From NCBI GenBank assembly GCA_016718155.1, contig JADKEH010000007.1, positions 62,001 through 126,000 on the forward strand: a stretch of 64,000 nt of DNA, given 5' to 3'. A program made the position numbers and the translations under genes. Numbering within the stretch: position 1 is the first letter of the stretch; the number at the start of each line of letters is the position of its first letter. The notes under the pieces were generated by a model. It saw only the letters and a program-made list of their open reading frames with translations. It was not told the origin of the DNA and searched no databases. Shown in pieces: positions 1 to 9,265 of this stretch. Source of the stretch: Candidatus Rhodoferax randersensis. Lineage in GTDB: Bacteria; Pseudomonadota; Gammaproteobacteria; Burkholderiales; Burkholderiaceae_C.

Positions 1-2
1 CC

Positions 3-596
3 ATCGCTACTGAATTTCGTGATCGCCGTTACCGCGAAGAACGCAAACACCGCCTCAACCGGGAAATCATGGCCCCGGAAGTTCGACTCTCAGGTGTCGA
101 GAACGAGCCCTTAGGCGTCGTTAGCCTGATGGAAGCCTTGCGCATGGCCGGTGAGCTGGATGTGGATCTGGTTGAAATTTCTGCCACGGCGAATCCGCCG
201 GTCTGTCGTTTGATGGATTACGGCAAGTTCAAGTACCAGGAACAGAAGAAGGCGGCGGAGGCGAAAGCCAAACAGACGGTCATCGAAATCAAGGAAATCA
301 AATTCCGACCCGGTACCGATGACGGCGACTACAACATCAAGATGCGCAACATCAAGCGTTTCTTGGCTGAAGGCGACAAGTGCAAGATTACCCTGCGCTT
401 TCGGGGGCGTGAAATCACGCACCAGGAAATCGGCATGGCCTTGTTGAACCGTATTCGGGCTGACTTGGTGGATTTGATTGTGGTGGAGCAGTTTCCGAAG
501 CTTGAAGGGCGTCAGATGATTATGATGATCGCGCCCGGCAAGAAGAAGCCCGCAGGCAAGGCGAGCGCTGAGGCGGCGCCGGCAGCTGCGGCGTAG
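3..596 (+). CDS. infC: Translation initiation factor IF-3, probable AUC start
   Basis: IF-3 binds the 30S subunit, prevents premature 50S joining and proofreads the start codon and initiator tRNA. The frame is open from the window edge. The first ATG (69) lies inside the conserved N-terminal region: ATEFRDRR and HRLNREI are encoded upstream of it. The only start in view that keeps this part is the ATC at 3-5, giving about 197 aa. Non-AUG starts (AUU, AUC) are a known feature of infC and underlie its autoregulation. Core motifs VCRLMDYGKFK and GRQMIMMIAPGKK are present, and the C-terminus ends in an Ala-rich tail. It heads the ribosomal-protein and PheST cluster. A start upstream of the window cannot be excluded because only two bases precede the ATC. 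Confidence 0.93.
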   Translation: MATEFRDRRYREERKHRLNREIMAPEVRLSGVENEPLGVVSLMEALRMAGELDVDLVEISATANPPVCRLMDYGKFKYQEQKKAAEAKAKQTVIEIKEIKFRPGTDDGDYNIKMRNIKRFLAEGDKCKITLRFRGREITHQEIGMALLNRIRADLVDLIVVEQFPKLEGRQMIMMIAPGKKKPAGKASAEAAPAAAA

Positions 597-770
597 TAGC
601 AGGATTTGTCGATTGCCGGGGTGGTTCCCGGTAAGTGGCAGACGGCGCTGGGCCGAGTGCATAGCGTCGGGGTGGTGAGCGAGTAACTCGCCACAAAAGT
701 GGCTCGGGGCCAACAAGGCTGCAAATCGTTTGCAGACGCCTCACGAGCACAATGAAGAAGGAGCATTAAC

Positions 771-974
771 ATGCCCAAAATGAAGACCAAAAGCGCGGCG
801 AAGAAACGCTTCCGCGTCCGTCCAGGTGGTACCGTCAAACGCGGTCAAGCCTTCAAACGTCACATCCTGACCAAGAAGACCACCAAAAATAAACGCCACT
901 TGCGCGGCTCCACAGCTGTCCATGAGACCAATATGGGTCACATGGCACAGATGTTGCCAGGCATGGGTATTTAA
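771..974 (+). CDS. rpmI: 50S ribosomal protein L35
   Basis: A 67-aa basic protein of the large subunit, beginning MPKMKTKSAAKKRF as expected for L35, with the usual K/R-rich composition and GTVKRG segment. A strong ribosome site (gaaggag) lies 7 nt before the ATG. The 174-nt gap behind infC contains no gene; it has short inverted repeats (gcaaa-tcg-tttgc near 721-733). In enterobacteria L20 represses this operon by binding the rpmI leader, so the gap could hold such an operator, but I cannot show that from sequence alone. Confidence 0.97.
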   Translation: MPKMKTKSAAKKRFRVRPGGTVKRGQAFKRHILTKKTTKNKRHLRGSTAVHETNMGHMAQMLPGMGI

Positions 975-999
975 TTAACGACGAACAAGGAGTAACACA

Positions 1000-1359
1000 A
1001 TGCCTCGCGTCAAACGTGGTGTAACGGCTCGCGCCCGCCACAAAAAAGTTCTCGCCCTTGCCAAAGGTTTCCGCGGCCGCCGCGGTAATGTCTTCCGCAT
1101 CGCCAAAGAAGCGGTGATGAAGGCTGGGCAATATGCCTACCGTGACCGCCGTACCAAGAAGCGCGTTTTCCGCCAGTTGTGGATTGCCCGTATCAATGCC
1201 GCCGCGCGTCAGTGCGGCATGACATACAGCCAGTTTGCCAATGGCCTGAAGAAAGCCAACATCGAGATCGACCGCAAAGTGCTGTCGGACATTGCCGTGC
1301 ATGACATGGCTGCCTTTGCAGGCATCGTGGAGCAAGTCAAGGCCAAGCTGGCAGCGTAA
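1000..1359 (+). CDS. rplT: 50S ribosomal protein L20
   Basis: A 119-aa rRNA-binding protein needed early in 50S assembly and, in other bacteria, the autogenous repressor of the rpmI-rplT operon. The start MPRVKRGVTARARHKK and the segment FRGRRGNVFRIAKEAV are diagnostic, and the length is normal (about 118 aa). The ATG follows the rpmI stop by 25 nt with an AAGGAG ribosome site, so the two are co-transcribed. A strong hairpin with T-tail lies about 105 nt downstream and probably ends this transcription unit. Confidence 0.98.
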   Translation: MPRVKRGVTARARHKKVLALAKGFRGRRGNVFRIAKEAVMKAGQYAYRDRRTKKRVFRQLWIARINAAARQCGMTYSQFANGLKKANIEIDRKVLSDIAVHDMAAFAGIVEQVKAKLAA

Positions 1360-1464
1360 ACCTACTGCGCAGACGAATCTGCTGCCTGCGATGCTTGCCG
1401 TACCCATGTACGGCAGCGCTACTCAGCAGCGGTTTCGCCCGCTCGCTACGGTTTCCGAACCTCG

Positions 1465-1497
1465 GGGGCTGAGATTTTCGGGTCTCGGCCCCTTTTT
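1465..1497 (+). terminator. Rho-independent terminator or attenuator upstream of pheS
   Basis: GGGGCTGAGA (1465-1474) pairs with TCTCGGCCCC (1483-1492), ten base pairs with one G-U, followed at once by TTTTT (1493-1497). It ends 17 nt before the pheS ATG. A second perfect hairpin, TGCCGTAC-ccat-GTACGGCA, lies at 1396-1415. In E. coli pheST is controlled by attenuation with a Phe-rich leader peptide. I see no run of Phe codons here, so simple termination of the rplT unit, with partial read-through into pheST, is the cautious reading. Confidence 0.8.
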
Positions 1498-1514
1498 CAT
1501 GGATCAAGAACAGT

Positions 1515-2595
1515 ATGAACGAGTTGACCGCCATCGTTGACAGCGCCAAGGCCGCATTTGCCGATGCCGCGACCCCGGCCGACCTGGAAAACGCCAAGGC
1601 CTTGTTTCTTGGCAAGGCGGGGCGCATCACCGAGTTGATGAAAGGTATGGCCGCCCTGACTGTGGATGAGAAGAAGTCCCGGGGTGCCGCCATTAATTTG
1701 GCCAAACAAGCGATCGAGGCTGCCCTGAGCGGTCGGCGCCACGCGCTGGCCGAGGCCGAACTGCAGGTGCAACTGCACGCCGAAGCGATTGACGTCAGCT
1801 TGCCCGGTCGCCAGCGTGGGCAGGGTGGTTTGCATCCCATTTCACTGACGATGGAGCGCATGGAAGCCATCTTTCGGCTCGATGGGTTTCGATGTCGCCC
1901 AGGGCCCGGAGATCGAGTCCGACTGGTTCAACTTCACCGCACTCAACACGCCCGAAGACCATCCGGCGCGCTCCATGCACGACACGTTTTACGTCGAGGG
2001 CGGCGGCCAAAGTGTGAATGAAGGGGCGCCCAATCTGCTGCGCACCCACACCAGCCCGGTGCAGGTTCGCCACGCCCTGCAACACGTCAAGCAGCACCGC
2101 GCGCTGATCGAAGCGGGCCAAAGCATGCCCGAGATCCGTGTCATCTGCCCAGGCCGCACCTACCGGGTTGACAGCGACGCCACCCACTCGCCCATGTTCC
2201 ACCAGTGCGAAGGCCTGTGGATTGGCGAGAACGTCAGCTTCAAGGATCTCAAGTATGTCTTCACCGATTTGTGCCGCACCTTCTTCGAGCGTGATGACTT
2301 GGTGCTGCGCTTTCGGCCCAGCTTCTTCCCGTTCACCGAGCCCAGCGCCGAGATCGACATCCAGTTCCAGAGCGGCCCGCTGGCCGGCCGCTGGCTGGAA
2401 GTAGCCGGCTCCGGCCAGGTGCACCCCAACGTCGTGCGCAACATGGGTGTGGATCCCGAAAAGTACATCGGCTTTGCCTTCGGCATGGGCTTGGATCGCT
2501 TCACCATGCTGCGCTACAGCGTCAATGACCTGCGCCTGTTCTTCGACGGCGACATCCGTTTCCTGTCGCAATTCAATGACGAGAACATCCGCTGA
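1515..2595 (+). CDS. pheS: Phenylalanyl-tRNA synthetase alpha subunit (frameshifted as sequenced)
   Basis: Catalytic alpha subunit of the alpha2-beta2 PheRS, which charges tRNA-Phe. The N-terminal coiled coil is encoded from ATG 1515 to about 1874. The catalytic core continues in another frame from about 1882 (MGFDVAQGPEIE) with class II motifs FHQCEGL and GFAFGMGLDRF. The expected join IFGSMGF is restored by removing one C at 1875 (ctttCggctcgatg). Reconstructed length is about 359 aa, normal for Burkholderiales. Because the gene is essential and the only damage is one base, a sequencing error is the likely cause. pheT follows after a 52-nt gap. Confidence 0.92.
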
Positions 2596-2647
2596 AATCT
2601 CGCCGCCAAAGGGGCCAACCACGCCGGTCGCGGTGTTCCGTCCGACC

Positions 2648-5116
2648 ATGCAATTCCCTGAATCCTGGTTGCGCGAATTCTGCAACCCGCCCTTGAGCAC
2701 CGAGCAACTGGCCGAGATGCTCACCATGGCCGGCCTTGAGGTGGAAGAGCTCAAGCCCGTGGCGCCGCCATTCACCAAGATCGTTGTTGGCGAAATCAAG
2801 GAGGTCGTGCAGCACCCCGACGCTGATCGCCTGCGCATTTGCCAAGTCGATATTGGCCAGGTGGATGTGGGGCAGGGTGCCTTGCTCAACATCGTCTGCG
2901 GCGCACCCAATGCCCGCGTGGGCATCAAGGTGCCCTGCGCCCTGGTGGGGGCTGAGCTGCCTGCGGGTGAAGACGGCAAACCGTTCTTGATCTCATTGAG
3001 CAAGCTGCGTGGTGTCGAGAGCCAGGGCATGCTGTGCTCAGCGCGCGAACTCAAATTGTCCGAAGACCACGGTGGCCTGCTGGAGCTGGCAGCCGATGCG
3101 CCCCTGGGCCAGGACATCCGCACGCATTTGAACCTGGATGACACCCTGTTCACCCTCAAGCTCACGCCCAACCTGGCGCATTGCCTGAGCGTCTATGGCG
3201 TGGCACGTGAGGTGGCGGCTTTGAGCGGGGCGCCCTTGAAGGTGCCTTCATTTCCGAGCGTCCCGGTAACGCACACTCAGAGACTGCCCGTTCGCATCAG
3301 TGCCCCCGACTTATGCGGCCGCTTCTCCGGTCGGGTCGTACGCGGCGTCAACACCAAGGCGGCCACGCCGCAGTGGATGGTGGACCGCCTCGCCCGTTGC
3401 GGCCAGCGCAGCGTCACCGCATTGGTGGATATCTCCAACTATGTGATGTTCGAGTTTGGTCGGCCGTCGCACATCTTTGACCTGGACAAGATCCACGGTG
3501 GGCTGGATGTGCGCTGGGGCAAGCCAGGTGAGCAGCTCAAACTGCTCAATGGCAACACCGTGACAGTGGACGAAAAGGTCGGTGTGATTGCCGACGACGT
3601 TCAGGTCGAGTCTCTGGCCGGCATCATGGGCGGCGACGCTACCGCCGTGTCGGACGACACGCAACACGTCTATGTGGAAGCTGCTTTCTGGTGGCCCAAG
3701 GCGATTGCCGGACGTTCGCGTCGCTTCAATTTCTCGACCGATGCTGGCCACCGGTTCGAGCGCGGCGTCGATCCGAATCAGACCACCGAGCACATCGAAC
3801 GCATCACCCAGTTGATTCTGGACATCTGCGGTACCGAAGCTACCCAATGCGGGCCGATGGACGACTGGCAGGTCAACCTGCCGCGCGTCGAACCCGTGCG
3901 TCTGCGGGTGGCCCGCGCCAGCAAGGTCATTGGCATGCCCCTGACCCTGGCGCAATGCGCCGATGCGCTCACGCGCCTGAGTCTGCCGCTGACGCTGAGC
4001 GAAGGCACCGGTCTGGGAGGCGATGCGGGCGTCGTGACGGTGACGCCGCCGTCCTATCGCTTTGACCTGCAGATCGAGGAAGACCTGATCGAAGAAGTAG
4101 CCCGCATGGTGGGCTACAACGAGCTGCCCAAGACGCCACCGCTGGCGCCGATCACCGCCAAGCTCCGACCCGAATCGCAACGCAGTCCGTTTGCGGTGCG
4201 GCGCAGCCTGGCCGCCATGGGCTACCAGGAAACCATTAATTTCAGTTTCGTGGAAGAACGATGGGAGCACGAGCTGGCGGGCAATCCAAATCCGATCAAG
4301 CTGCTCAACCCGATCGCCAGCCAGATGAGCGCGATGCGCTCAAGCCTGCTGGGATCCTTGCTGCAAGTGCTCAAGTTCAACCTCGATCGCAAGGCGCCGC
4401 GTGTGCGCGTGTTCGAGTTGGGCCGTGTGTTCCGGCGTGATGCCTCGGTTTTGAGCACGGATGCCACGGTACAGGGATTCGACCAGCCCATGCGGGTGGC
4501 CGGCTTGGCATACGGCAGCGCCGATACGGCGCAGTGGGGCCGCAAGGAACAGAGCGCTGACTTCTTTGATATCAAGGGTGACGTCGAAGCCCTGCTGAGC
4601 CCCTTGCACGCGCAGTTCGTTCCGGCTGAGCATGCGGCCATGCACCCTGGCCGATGCGCCAGCGTGGTGCTGGGTGGCCGGCAGATTGGTTATGTCGGCG
4701 AATTGCACCCGAAATGGCGGCAAGCCTATGAGTTGCCGCAGGCGCCCCTGATGTTCGAACTCGAGCTCGATGCCGTGTTGCAGCGCCCGGTGCCTCAGTT
4801 TGCGACGGTGTCCAAGCATCAATCGGTCGAGCGTGACATCGCGGTGTTGGTGGATGAGGCCGTCACGCATGCGGCCCTGATGGAGGCCGTTTGGGCGGCT
4901 CCGACCGACGGCTTGCTGCGTGATGCCCTGCTGTTTGACGTGTACCGACCCAAGCCGACAGCGAGTGCTACGGCAGAGCCCGGTACCAAGAGCCTGGCGG
5001 TGCGGCTGACCCTGCACAGTGATGGGGTCACCTTGACCGAAGAGCAGATTGAAGCGGCAGTTCAGTCGGTACTAAGCCAATTGAGTCAACGCGTGGGTGC
5101 GCGTCAGCGCATCTGA
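2648..5116 (+). CDS. pheT: Phenylalanyl-tRNA synthetase beta subunit
   Basis: Beta subunit of PheRS: tRNA binding and editing of misacylated Tyr-tRNA-Phe. The ATG at 2648 begins MQFPESWLREFCNPPLS, the conserved PheT N-terminus; the frame stays open upstream, but those codons overlap pheS and are not PheT. Visible domains in order: an N-terminal OB-fold tRNA-binding domain (GEIKEVVQHPDADRL, about residues 45-60), B3/B4 editing domain (FDLDKIHGG, GIMGGDATAVS), B5 domain, a synthetase-like core (MGYQETINFSFV) and a C-terminal ferredoxin-fold anticodon-binding domain (SVERDIAVLVD). 822 aa, full length and intact. Confidence 0.97.
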   Translation: MQFPESWLREFCNPPLSTEQLAEMLTMAGLEVEELKPVAPPFTKIVVGEIKEVVQHPDADRLRICQVDIGQVDVGQGALLNIVCGAPNARVGIKVPCALVGAELPAGEDGKPFLISLSKLRGVESQGMLCSARELKLSEDHGGLLELAADAPLGQDIRTHLNLDDTLFTLKLTPNLAHCLSVYGVAREVAALSGAPLKVPSFPSVPVTHTQRLPVRISAPDLCGRFSGRVVRGVNTKAATPQWMVDRLARCGQRSVTALVDISNYVMFEFGRPSHIFDLDKIHGGLDVRWGKPGEQLKLLNGNTVTVDEKVGVIADDVQVESLAGIMGGDATAVSDDTQHVYVEAAFWWPKAIAGRSRRFNFSTDAGHRFERGVDPNQTTEHIERITQLILDICGTEATQCGPMDDWQVNLPRVEPVRLRVARASKVIGMPLTLAQCADALTRLSLPLTLSEGTGLGGDAGVVTVTPPSYRFDLQIEEDLIEEVARMVGYNELPKTPPLAPITAKLRPESQRSPFAVRRSLAAMGYQETINFSFVEERWEHELAGNPNPIKLLNPIASQMSAMRSSLLGSLLQVLKFNLDRKAPRVRVFELGRVFRRDASVLSTDATVQGFDQPMRVAGLAYGSADTAQWGRKEQSADFFDIKGDVEALLSPLHAQFVPAEHAAMHPGRCASVVLGGRQIGYVGELHPKWRQAYELPQAPLMFELELDAVLQRPVPQFATVSKHQSVERDIAVLVDEAVTHAALMEAVWAAPTDGLLRDALLFDVYRPKPTASATAEPGTKSLAVRLTLHSDGVTLTEEQIEAAVQSVLSQLSQRVGARQRI

Positions 5117-5151
5117 GCTGGTCTGGATCACTTCCAAGAAACGAGGACGGT

Positions 5152-5472
5152 ATGGAAATCTCAGTAGAAAGCCTGGAAACTTCGGCATTGACCAAGGCCC
5201 AGTTGGCCGAGCTGTTGTTTGAACAGATCGGTTTGAACAAGCGCGAGTCCAAAGACATGATCGACGCCTTTTTCGTGCTGATCGCCGACAACCTGGTCGA
5301 TGGCAGCGACGTCAAGATCTCGGGATTTGGAAATTTTCAGATTCGCACCAAGGCGCCCAGGCCCGGACGCAACCCCAGGACGGGCGAGGCCATTCCGATC
5401 GAGGCGCGCCGGGTGGTCACCTTTCATGCCAGCCACAAGCTCAAGGAGCAGATTCAGGGCGATCAGTTGTAA
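5152..5472 (+). CDS. ihfA: Integration host factor alpha subunit
   Basis: A 106-aa DNA-bending protein that pairs with IHF-beta and shapes promoters, origins and recombination sites. The HU/IHF fold is clear: the ALTKAQLAELLFEQIGLNKRE helices, the dimer core, SGFGNFQIR and the DNA-contact arm RPGRNPRTGEAIPI containing the intercalating proline. It lies 35 nt behind pheT, the classic pheT-ihfA arrangement, with a purine-rich ribosome site (acgagga). The N-terminal extension of about 7 residues relative to E. coli is usual in Burkholderiales. Confidence 0.96.
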   Translation: MEISVESLETSALTKAQLAELLFEQIGLNKRESKDMIDAFFVLIADNLVDGSDVKISGFGNFQIRTKAPRPGRNPRTGEAIPIEARRVVTFHASHKLKEQIQGDQL

Positions 5473-5591
5473 CCGTTTGTATGCTTGAAACAACCTTTCG
5501 GCGCTTTGCCCGCCGACCGCCATCACAGGCTTTGCATCAAACCAAAAGTTAGAGTAACCTAGCAGCTTTCTCTCCTACAGCATTGATTTCA

Positions 5592-6041
5592 ATGGAGAAA
5601 GCACTCCCTCAGATTCCGGCCAAGCGCTACTTCACCATCGGTGAGGTGGGGGACTTGTGCGGCGTCAAACCCCATGTGCTACGGTATTGGGAGCAGGAAT
5701 TCACGCAGCTGCGGCCCATGAAGCGGCGTGGCAACCGGCGCTACTACCAGCACCATGAAGTGCTGATGATCCGAAAGATCCGCGATCTGCTGTACGACCA
5801 GGGTTTCACCATCAGCGGCGCGCGCAACAAGATGCAGGAACTGCTGCAAAACGAGCGCGACAAGCGGCGCAATGGCGAGGTGATGCTCGAAGGTGTTGAG
5901 GTCATCGAAGTCAGCGACAGCGAGTTGGCTGATTTTGAAGACACGCAGCTAGAAGCGTCCTTGCCGGCGCCGGCGCATCAGTTGATGCTGGTGCGCCGGG
6001 AGTTGTCCGAAATCCGCGACCTGCTGCGCGAAGCGGCCTGA
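5592..6041 (+). CDS. MerR-family transcriptional regulator
   Basis: About 149 aa. The N-terminal winged helix-turn-helix is of MerR type: RYFTIGEVGDLCGVKPH, then LRYWEQEF and RRGNRRYYQHHEV (about residues 11-55). A dimerisation helix follows (IRDLLYDQGFTISGARNKMQELL). The C-terminal part is short and acidic with no metal-binding cysteines, so the effector is unknown. This regulator sits behind ihfA in many Burkholderiales, and its constant position suggests a conserved but uncharacterised role. I chose the ATG at 5592; a TTG three codons upstream (5583) is a weaker alternative. Confidence 0.88.
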   Translation: MEKALPQIPAKRYFTIGEVGDLCGVKPHVLRYWEQEFTQLRPMKRRGNRRYYQHHEVLMIRKIRDLLYDQGFTISGARNKMQELLQNERDKRRNGEVMLEGVEVIEVSDSELADFEDTQLEASLPAPAHQLMLVRRELSEIRDLLREAA

Positions 6042-6076
6042 GCACCCAAGCGGTCAACAAGCGGAATTTCAAGTTC

Positions 6077-6637
6077 GTGGCGGTTCGAGACATTCTGAAG
6101 ATGGGCGATGCTCGGTTGTTGCGCACCGCCAAGCCGGTCACCGAGTTCGACACCGATGCCCTGCACTTGCTGGTGCTCGACATGCTCGATACCATGCGGG
6201 CTGCTGACGGTGCCGGACTCGCCGCACCCCAAATCGGTGTGGATCTGCAATTGGTGGTGTTTGGTAGTGGCGAGCGCATTGCGCGTTACCCGGACGCGCC
6301 ACCGGTGCCCCGAACCATCCTGCTGAACCCCGTCATCACCCCCCTGGCCGAGCCAGGTGCCGAGAGTGGGTTCCTCGAAATAGAGGATTGGGAAGGCTGC
6401 CTCTCGGTACCAGGCCTGCGTGCGGTCGTGCCTCGCTTTGCGCGCATTCGCTACACCGGTTCTGACCCCTATGGCGACCCGATAGACCGCACCGTGGATG
6501 GTTTTCATGCTCGTGTGGTTCAGCATGAGTGCGATCACCTGATTGGCATGCTGTACCCGATGCGGGTCCGGGATTTCAAGCGTTTCGGGTTCACCGACGT
6601 GTTGTTTCCAGGTCTGGACGCCAGCCACGACGAGTAG
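6077..6637 (+). CDS. def: Peptide deformylase
   Basis: Removes the N-formyl group from nascent proteins. All three signature motifs are visible: GAGLAAPQIG (45-54), EGCLS (106-110, metal-ligand Cys108) and QHECDH (149-154, ligands His150 and His154, catalytic Glu151). 186 aa, longer than E. coli Def (169), with a loop around GSGERIARYPDAPPVP common in betaproteobacterial paralogues. The start is GTG at 6077; no ATG is placed as well. It converges with glnD, whose stop is only 14 nt away, and no strong terminator hairpin separates the two. Not next to fmt, so this may be a second deformylase copy. Confidence 0.94.
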   Translation: MAVRDILKMGDARLLRTAKPVTEFDTDALHLLVLDMLDTMRAADGAGLAAPQIGVDLQLVVFGSGERIARYPDAPPVPRTILLNPVITPLAEPGAESGFLEIEDWEGCLSVPGLRAVVPRFARIRYTGSDPYGDPIDRTVDGFHARVVQHECDHLIGMLYPMRVRDFKRFGFTDVLFPGLDASHDE

Positions 6638-6650
6638 GGCGCGGGCACGC

Positions 6651-9239
6651 CTACGCCAAGGCTTCCAGCAATTCGGTTTCGATCTCGATCTGGGCACGGT
6701 TGTGCTGCAACTCGGCCCCTTGAATCAGGAAGGTATCGTCCACCCGTTCGCCCAAAGTGGCGACCTTGGCCAACTCCAGGTTGATATGGTGCTTGGCCAG
6801 TACCCGGGCCACGCAGTACAACAGACCCACCCGGTCGCTGGCCGAGATGTTGAGCAGCCAGCGCTGTCCCTTTTCGTCCGGTTGCAGCGTGACGCGCGGG
6901 TTGACGGGGAAACTCTTGACCCGGCGTGACACGCGGCCCCGGCTGGGCGCCGGCAGGGGTCCGGAATCGGCAATCGCCCGGCCTAGCCCAGCCTCCACCA
7001 TGCTGGTGAATTCCTGGTAGTGCTCGGGCATGGCCGAGGTCACGACCTGAAACGTATCGAGCGCATAGCCGTTGCGTGCCGTGTGAATGCGGGCGTCCAG
7101 AATGCTGAAGCCGCCATGGTCAAAATACCCGCAAATGCGGGCAAACAGGTCGGGTAAGTCCGGCGTGTAGACCAACACCTGCAGCCCTTCACCGACCGGC
7201 GACAATCGCGCCCGCACGATCGCCCGGTTGGCCCCGACATGGCGCGACAACTGGCGCGCATGCCAGGCAATGTCGGCCGCGTCGTGGCGCATGAAGTAGC
7301 CCACGTCCAGCGTGTCCCACAGTGCCTTGTGGGCCTCGAAGGGCAGGGCGTGCAGGGCCAGCAACACCAGCGCTTCACGCTTGCGCCCCTCCACCTCGGC
7401 AGCCTGATCCGGCGCGCGGCCGCCCAATTGCCGCAAACCCAGGCGGTACAGGTCTTCGAGCAGCTTGCCTTTCCAGGCATTCCAGACCTTGGGCGAGGTC
7501 CCGCGAATGTCGGCTACCGTCAGCAAATACAGCGCGGTCAGGTTGCGCTCGTTGCCGACCCGCTTGGCAAAGGCGGCAATCACATTCGGGTCGCTCAGGT
7601 CCGACTTCTGGGCGATGCGGCTCATGATCAGGTGCTCGTGGACCACGAATTCAATCAGCCGCGCGTCGTCGCGCTCAATCGCGTGCTGCTTGCAGAAGCG
7701 CCGCACATCGCGGGCGCCCAGTTCGGAGTGGTCCCCGCCCCGCCCCTTGGCGATATCGTGAAACAGCGCCGCGATGTACAGAATCCATGGCTTGTTGAAG
7801 CCAGCCGCCAGTTGCGAACAAAACGGATACTCGTGCGCGTGCTCGACGATGAAGAAGCGCCGCATATTGCGCAGCACCATCAGGATGTGCTGGTCCACGG
7901 TGTAGACGTGAAACAGGTCGTGCTGCATCTGCCCGACGATGCGGCGAAACACCCACAGGTAGCGCCCCAGCACCGAGGTCTGGTTCATCAGGCGCATCGC
8001 GTGGGTGATGCCCTCGGGCTCCATCAGGATCTTGCGGAAGGTGGCGCGGTTGACCGGATCGTTGCGGAACTTGCCATCCATCAGGCCTCTGGCGTTGTAC
8101 AGGGCGCGCAGCGTGCGTGCCGACAGGCCTTTTACGCCCACGGTAGTTTGGTAGACCAGAAAGGTTTCCAGAATCGCGTGCGGATCGCGCTGGTACAGGT
8201 CGTCGCTATTGACCTCCACCATGCCACCCTTGTCACTGAAACGCTCGTTGATGCGCCGCGGCTCGTGGGCCGAGGGGTTGAGCCGCTCCTCGATGTTGAG
8301 CAGCAGGATCTGGTTGAGCTGGGTCACCGCCTTGGCCGCCCAGTAGTAGTGGCGCATCACCGCCTCGCTGGCGCGCACCGGCATCTTCACGCCATCGGGC
8401 GATTCCGACTTGTAGCCAAACGACTCGGCCATGGCAGTTTGCATGTCGAACACCAGGCGGTCTTCGCGCCGCTGCGCCAGCAGGTGCAAACGGGCGCGTA
8501 TCAGCGACAGCAGCGCCTCGTTGTGCTTGATCTGGCGTACCTCAAACGGCGTGGCAAGACCATGGCGCGCCAAGGCATCCCAATTGTCACCATAGCCTGC
8601 GGCCTTGGCCACCCAGAGGATCACCTGCAAATCGCGCAGGCCACCAGGGGACTCCTTGCAGTTGGGCTCCAACGCATAGGGCGTGTTTTCGAACTTGGTG
8701 TGGCGTTGGCGCAGCTCCAGCGTCTTGGCAATGAAGAACGCCTTGGGGTCCATGGCACTGTGAAAGCGCTGCTGAAAATCCGCGTGCAGGGTGGCGTCAC
8801 CCGCGATCAGGCGCGACTCCAGCAACGCGGTCTGAATCGTGACATCCCTCTCGGCCTCGGCCAGACACTCGGTGATGGTGCGCACGCTGGAGCCAATCTC
8901 CAGCCCGGCATCCCAGCAGTTGCCGATGAAGGATTCGATCCGGGCCTTCAGCTCGGCATCACCAACCGGCGAACACGCGTCGGGCAACAGCAGCAGCACG
9001 TCAATGTCGGAATGCGGGAACAGCTCGGCGCGGCCAAATCCGCCCACGCCGATCAGGGCAAACGAGGGTGCAAAGCCCGCCTGCTGCCAGAGCAGGCGCA
9101 GACTGGTGTCGGCCAAGGCGGACAGCTTGGCAAGGGTCGGGCGCACACTGCGCGTGGAGGTGCCGCAGTTCTGCAGGACTGTCAGCACCGCCGCCTTGTC
9201 AGCGCGGTAGCGCTCACGCAGGGCCAAAGGGCTGATCAT
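6651..9239 (-). CDS. glnD: Bifunctional PII uridylyltransferase / uridylyl-removing enzyme
   Basis: Senses glutamine and modifies PII proteins, setting nitrogen assimilation. 862 aa from ATG 9239. Domains: nucleotidyltransferase with GGFGR (66-70) and HSDID (76-80); a long helical region; an HD domain with HDIAKGRGGDHSELG for UMP removal; and two C-terminal ACT domains (VYTPDLPDLFARICGYF and ISASDRVGLLYCVARVL) that bind glutamine. An in-frame GTG at 9257 is an alternative start; both lie just behind the map stop (9266), so glnD is the second gene of a map-glnD unit. Intact. Confidence 0.96.
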   Translation of the reverse strand: MISPLALRERYRADKAAVLTVLQNCGTSTRSVRPTLAKLSALADTSLRLLWQQAGFAPSFALIGVGGFGRAELFPHSDIDVLLLLPDACSPVGDAELKARIESFIGNCWDAGLEIGSSVRTITECLAEAERDVTIQTALLESRLIAGDATLHADFQQRFHSAMDPKAFFIAKTLELRQRHTKFENTPYALEPNCKESPGGLRDLQVILWVAKAAGYGDNWDALARHGLATPFEVRQIKHNEALLSLIRARLHLLAQRREDRLVFDMQTAMAESFGYKSESPDGVKMPVRASEAVMRHYYWAAKAVTQLNQILLLNIEERLNPSAHEPRRINERFSDKGGMVEVNSDDLYQRDPHAILETFLVYQTTVGVKGLSARTLRALYNARGLMDGKFRNDPVNRATFRKILMEPEGITHAMRLMNQTSVLGRYLWVFRRIVGQMQHDLFHVYTVDQHILMVLRNMRRFFIVEHAHEYPFCSQLAAGFNKPWILYIAALFHDIAKGRGGDHSELGARDVRRFCKQHAIERDDARLIEFVVHEHLIMSRIAQKSDLSDPNVIAAFAKRVGNERNLTALYLLTVADIRGTSPKVWNAWKGKLLEDLYRLGLRQLGGRAPDQAAEVEGRKREALVLLALHALPFEAHKALWDTLDVGYFMRHDAADIAWHARQLSRHVGANRAIVRARLSPVGEGLQVLVYTPDLPDLFARICGYFDHGGFSILDARIHTARNGYALDTFQVVTSAMPEHYQEFTSMVEAGLGRAIADSGPLPAPSRGRVSRRVKSFPVNPRVTLQPDEKGQRWLLNISASDRVGLLYCVARVLAKHHINLELAKVATLGERVDDTFLIQGAELQHNRAQIEIETELLEALA

Positions 9240-9265
9240 GTCCAGAGGCGCCGTCACGCGGGGAA

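Noticed and set aside
1360..1514. Phe-rich attenuator leader peptide for pheST
   Set aside because: A strong terminator hairpin exists, but no short frame with a run of Phe codons precedes it.
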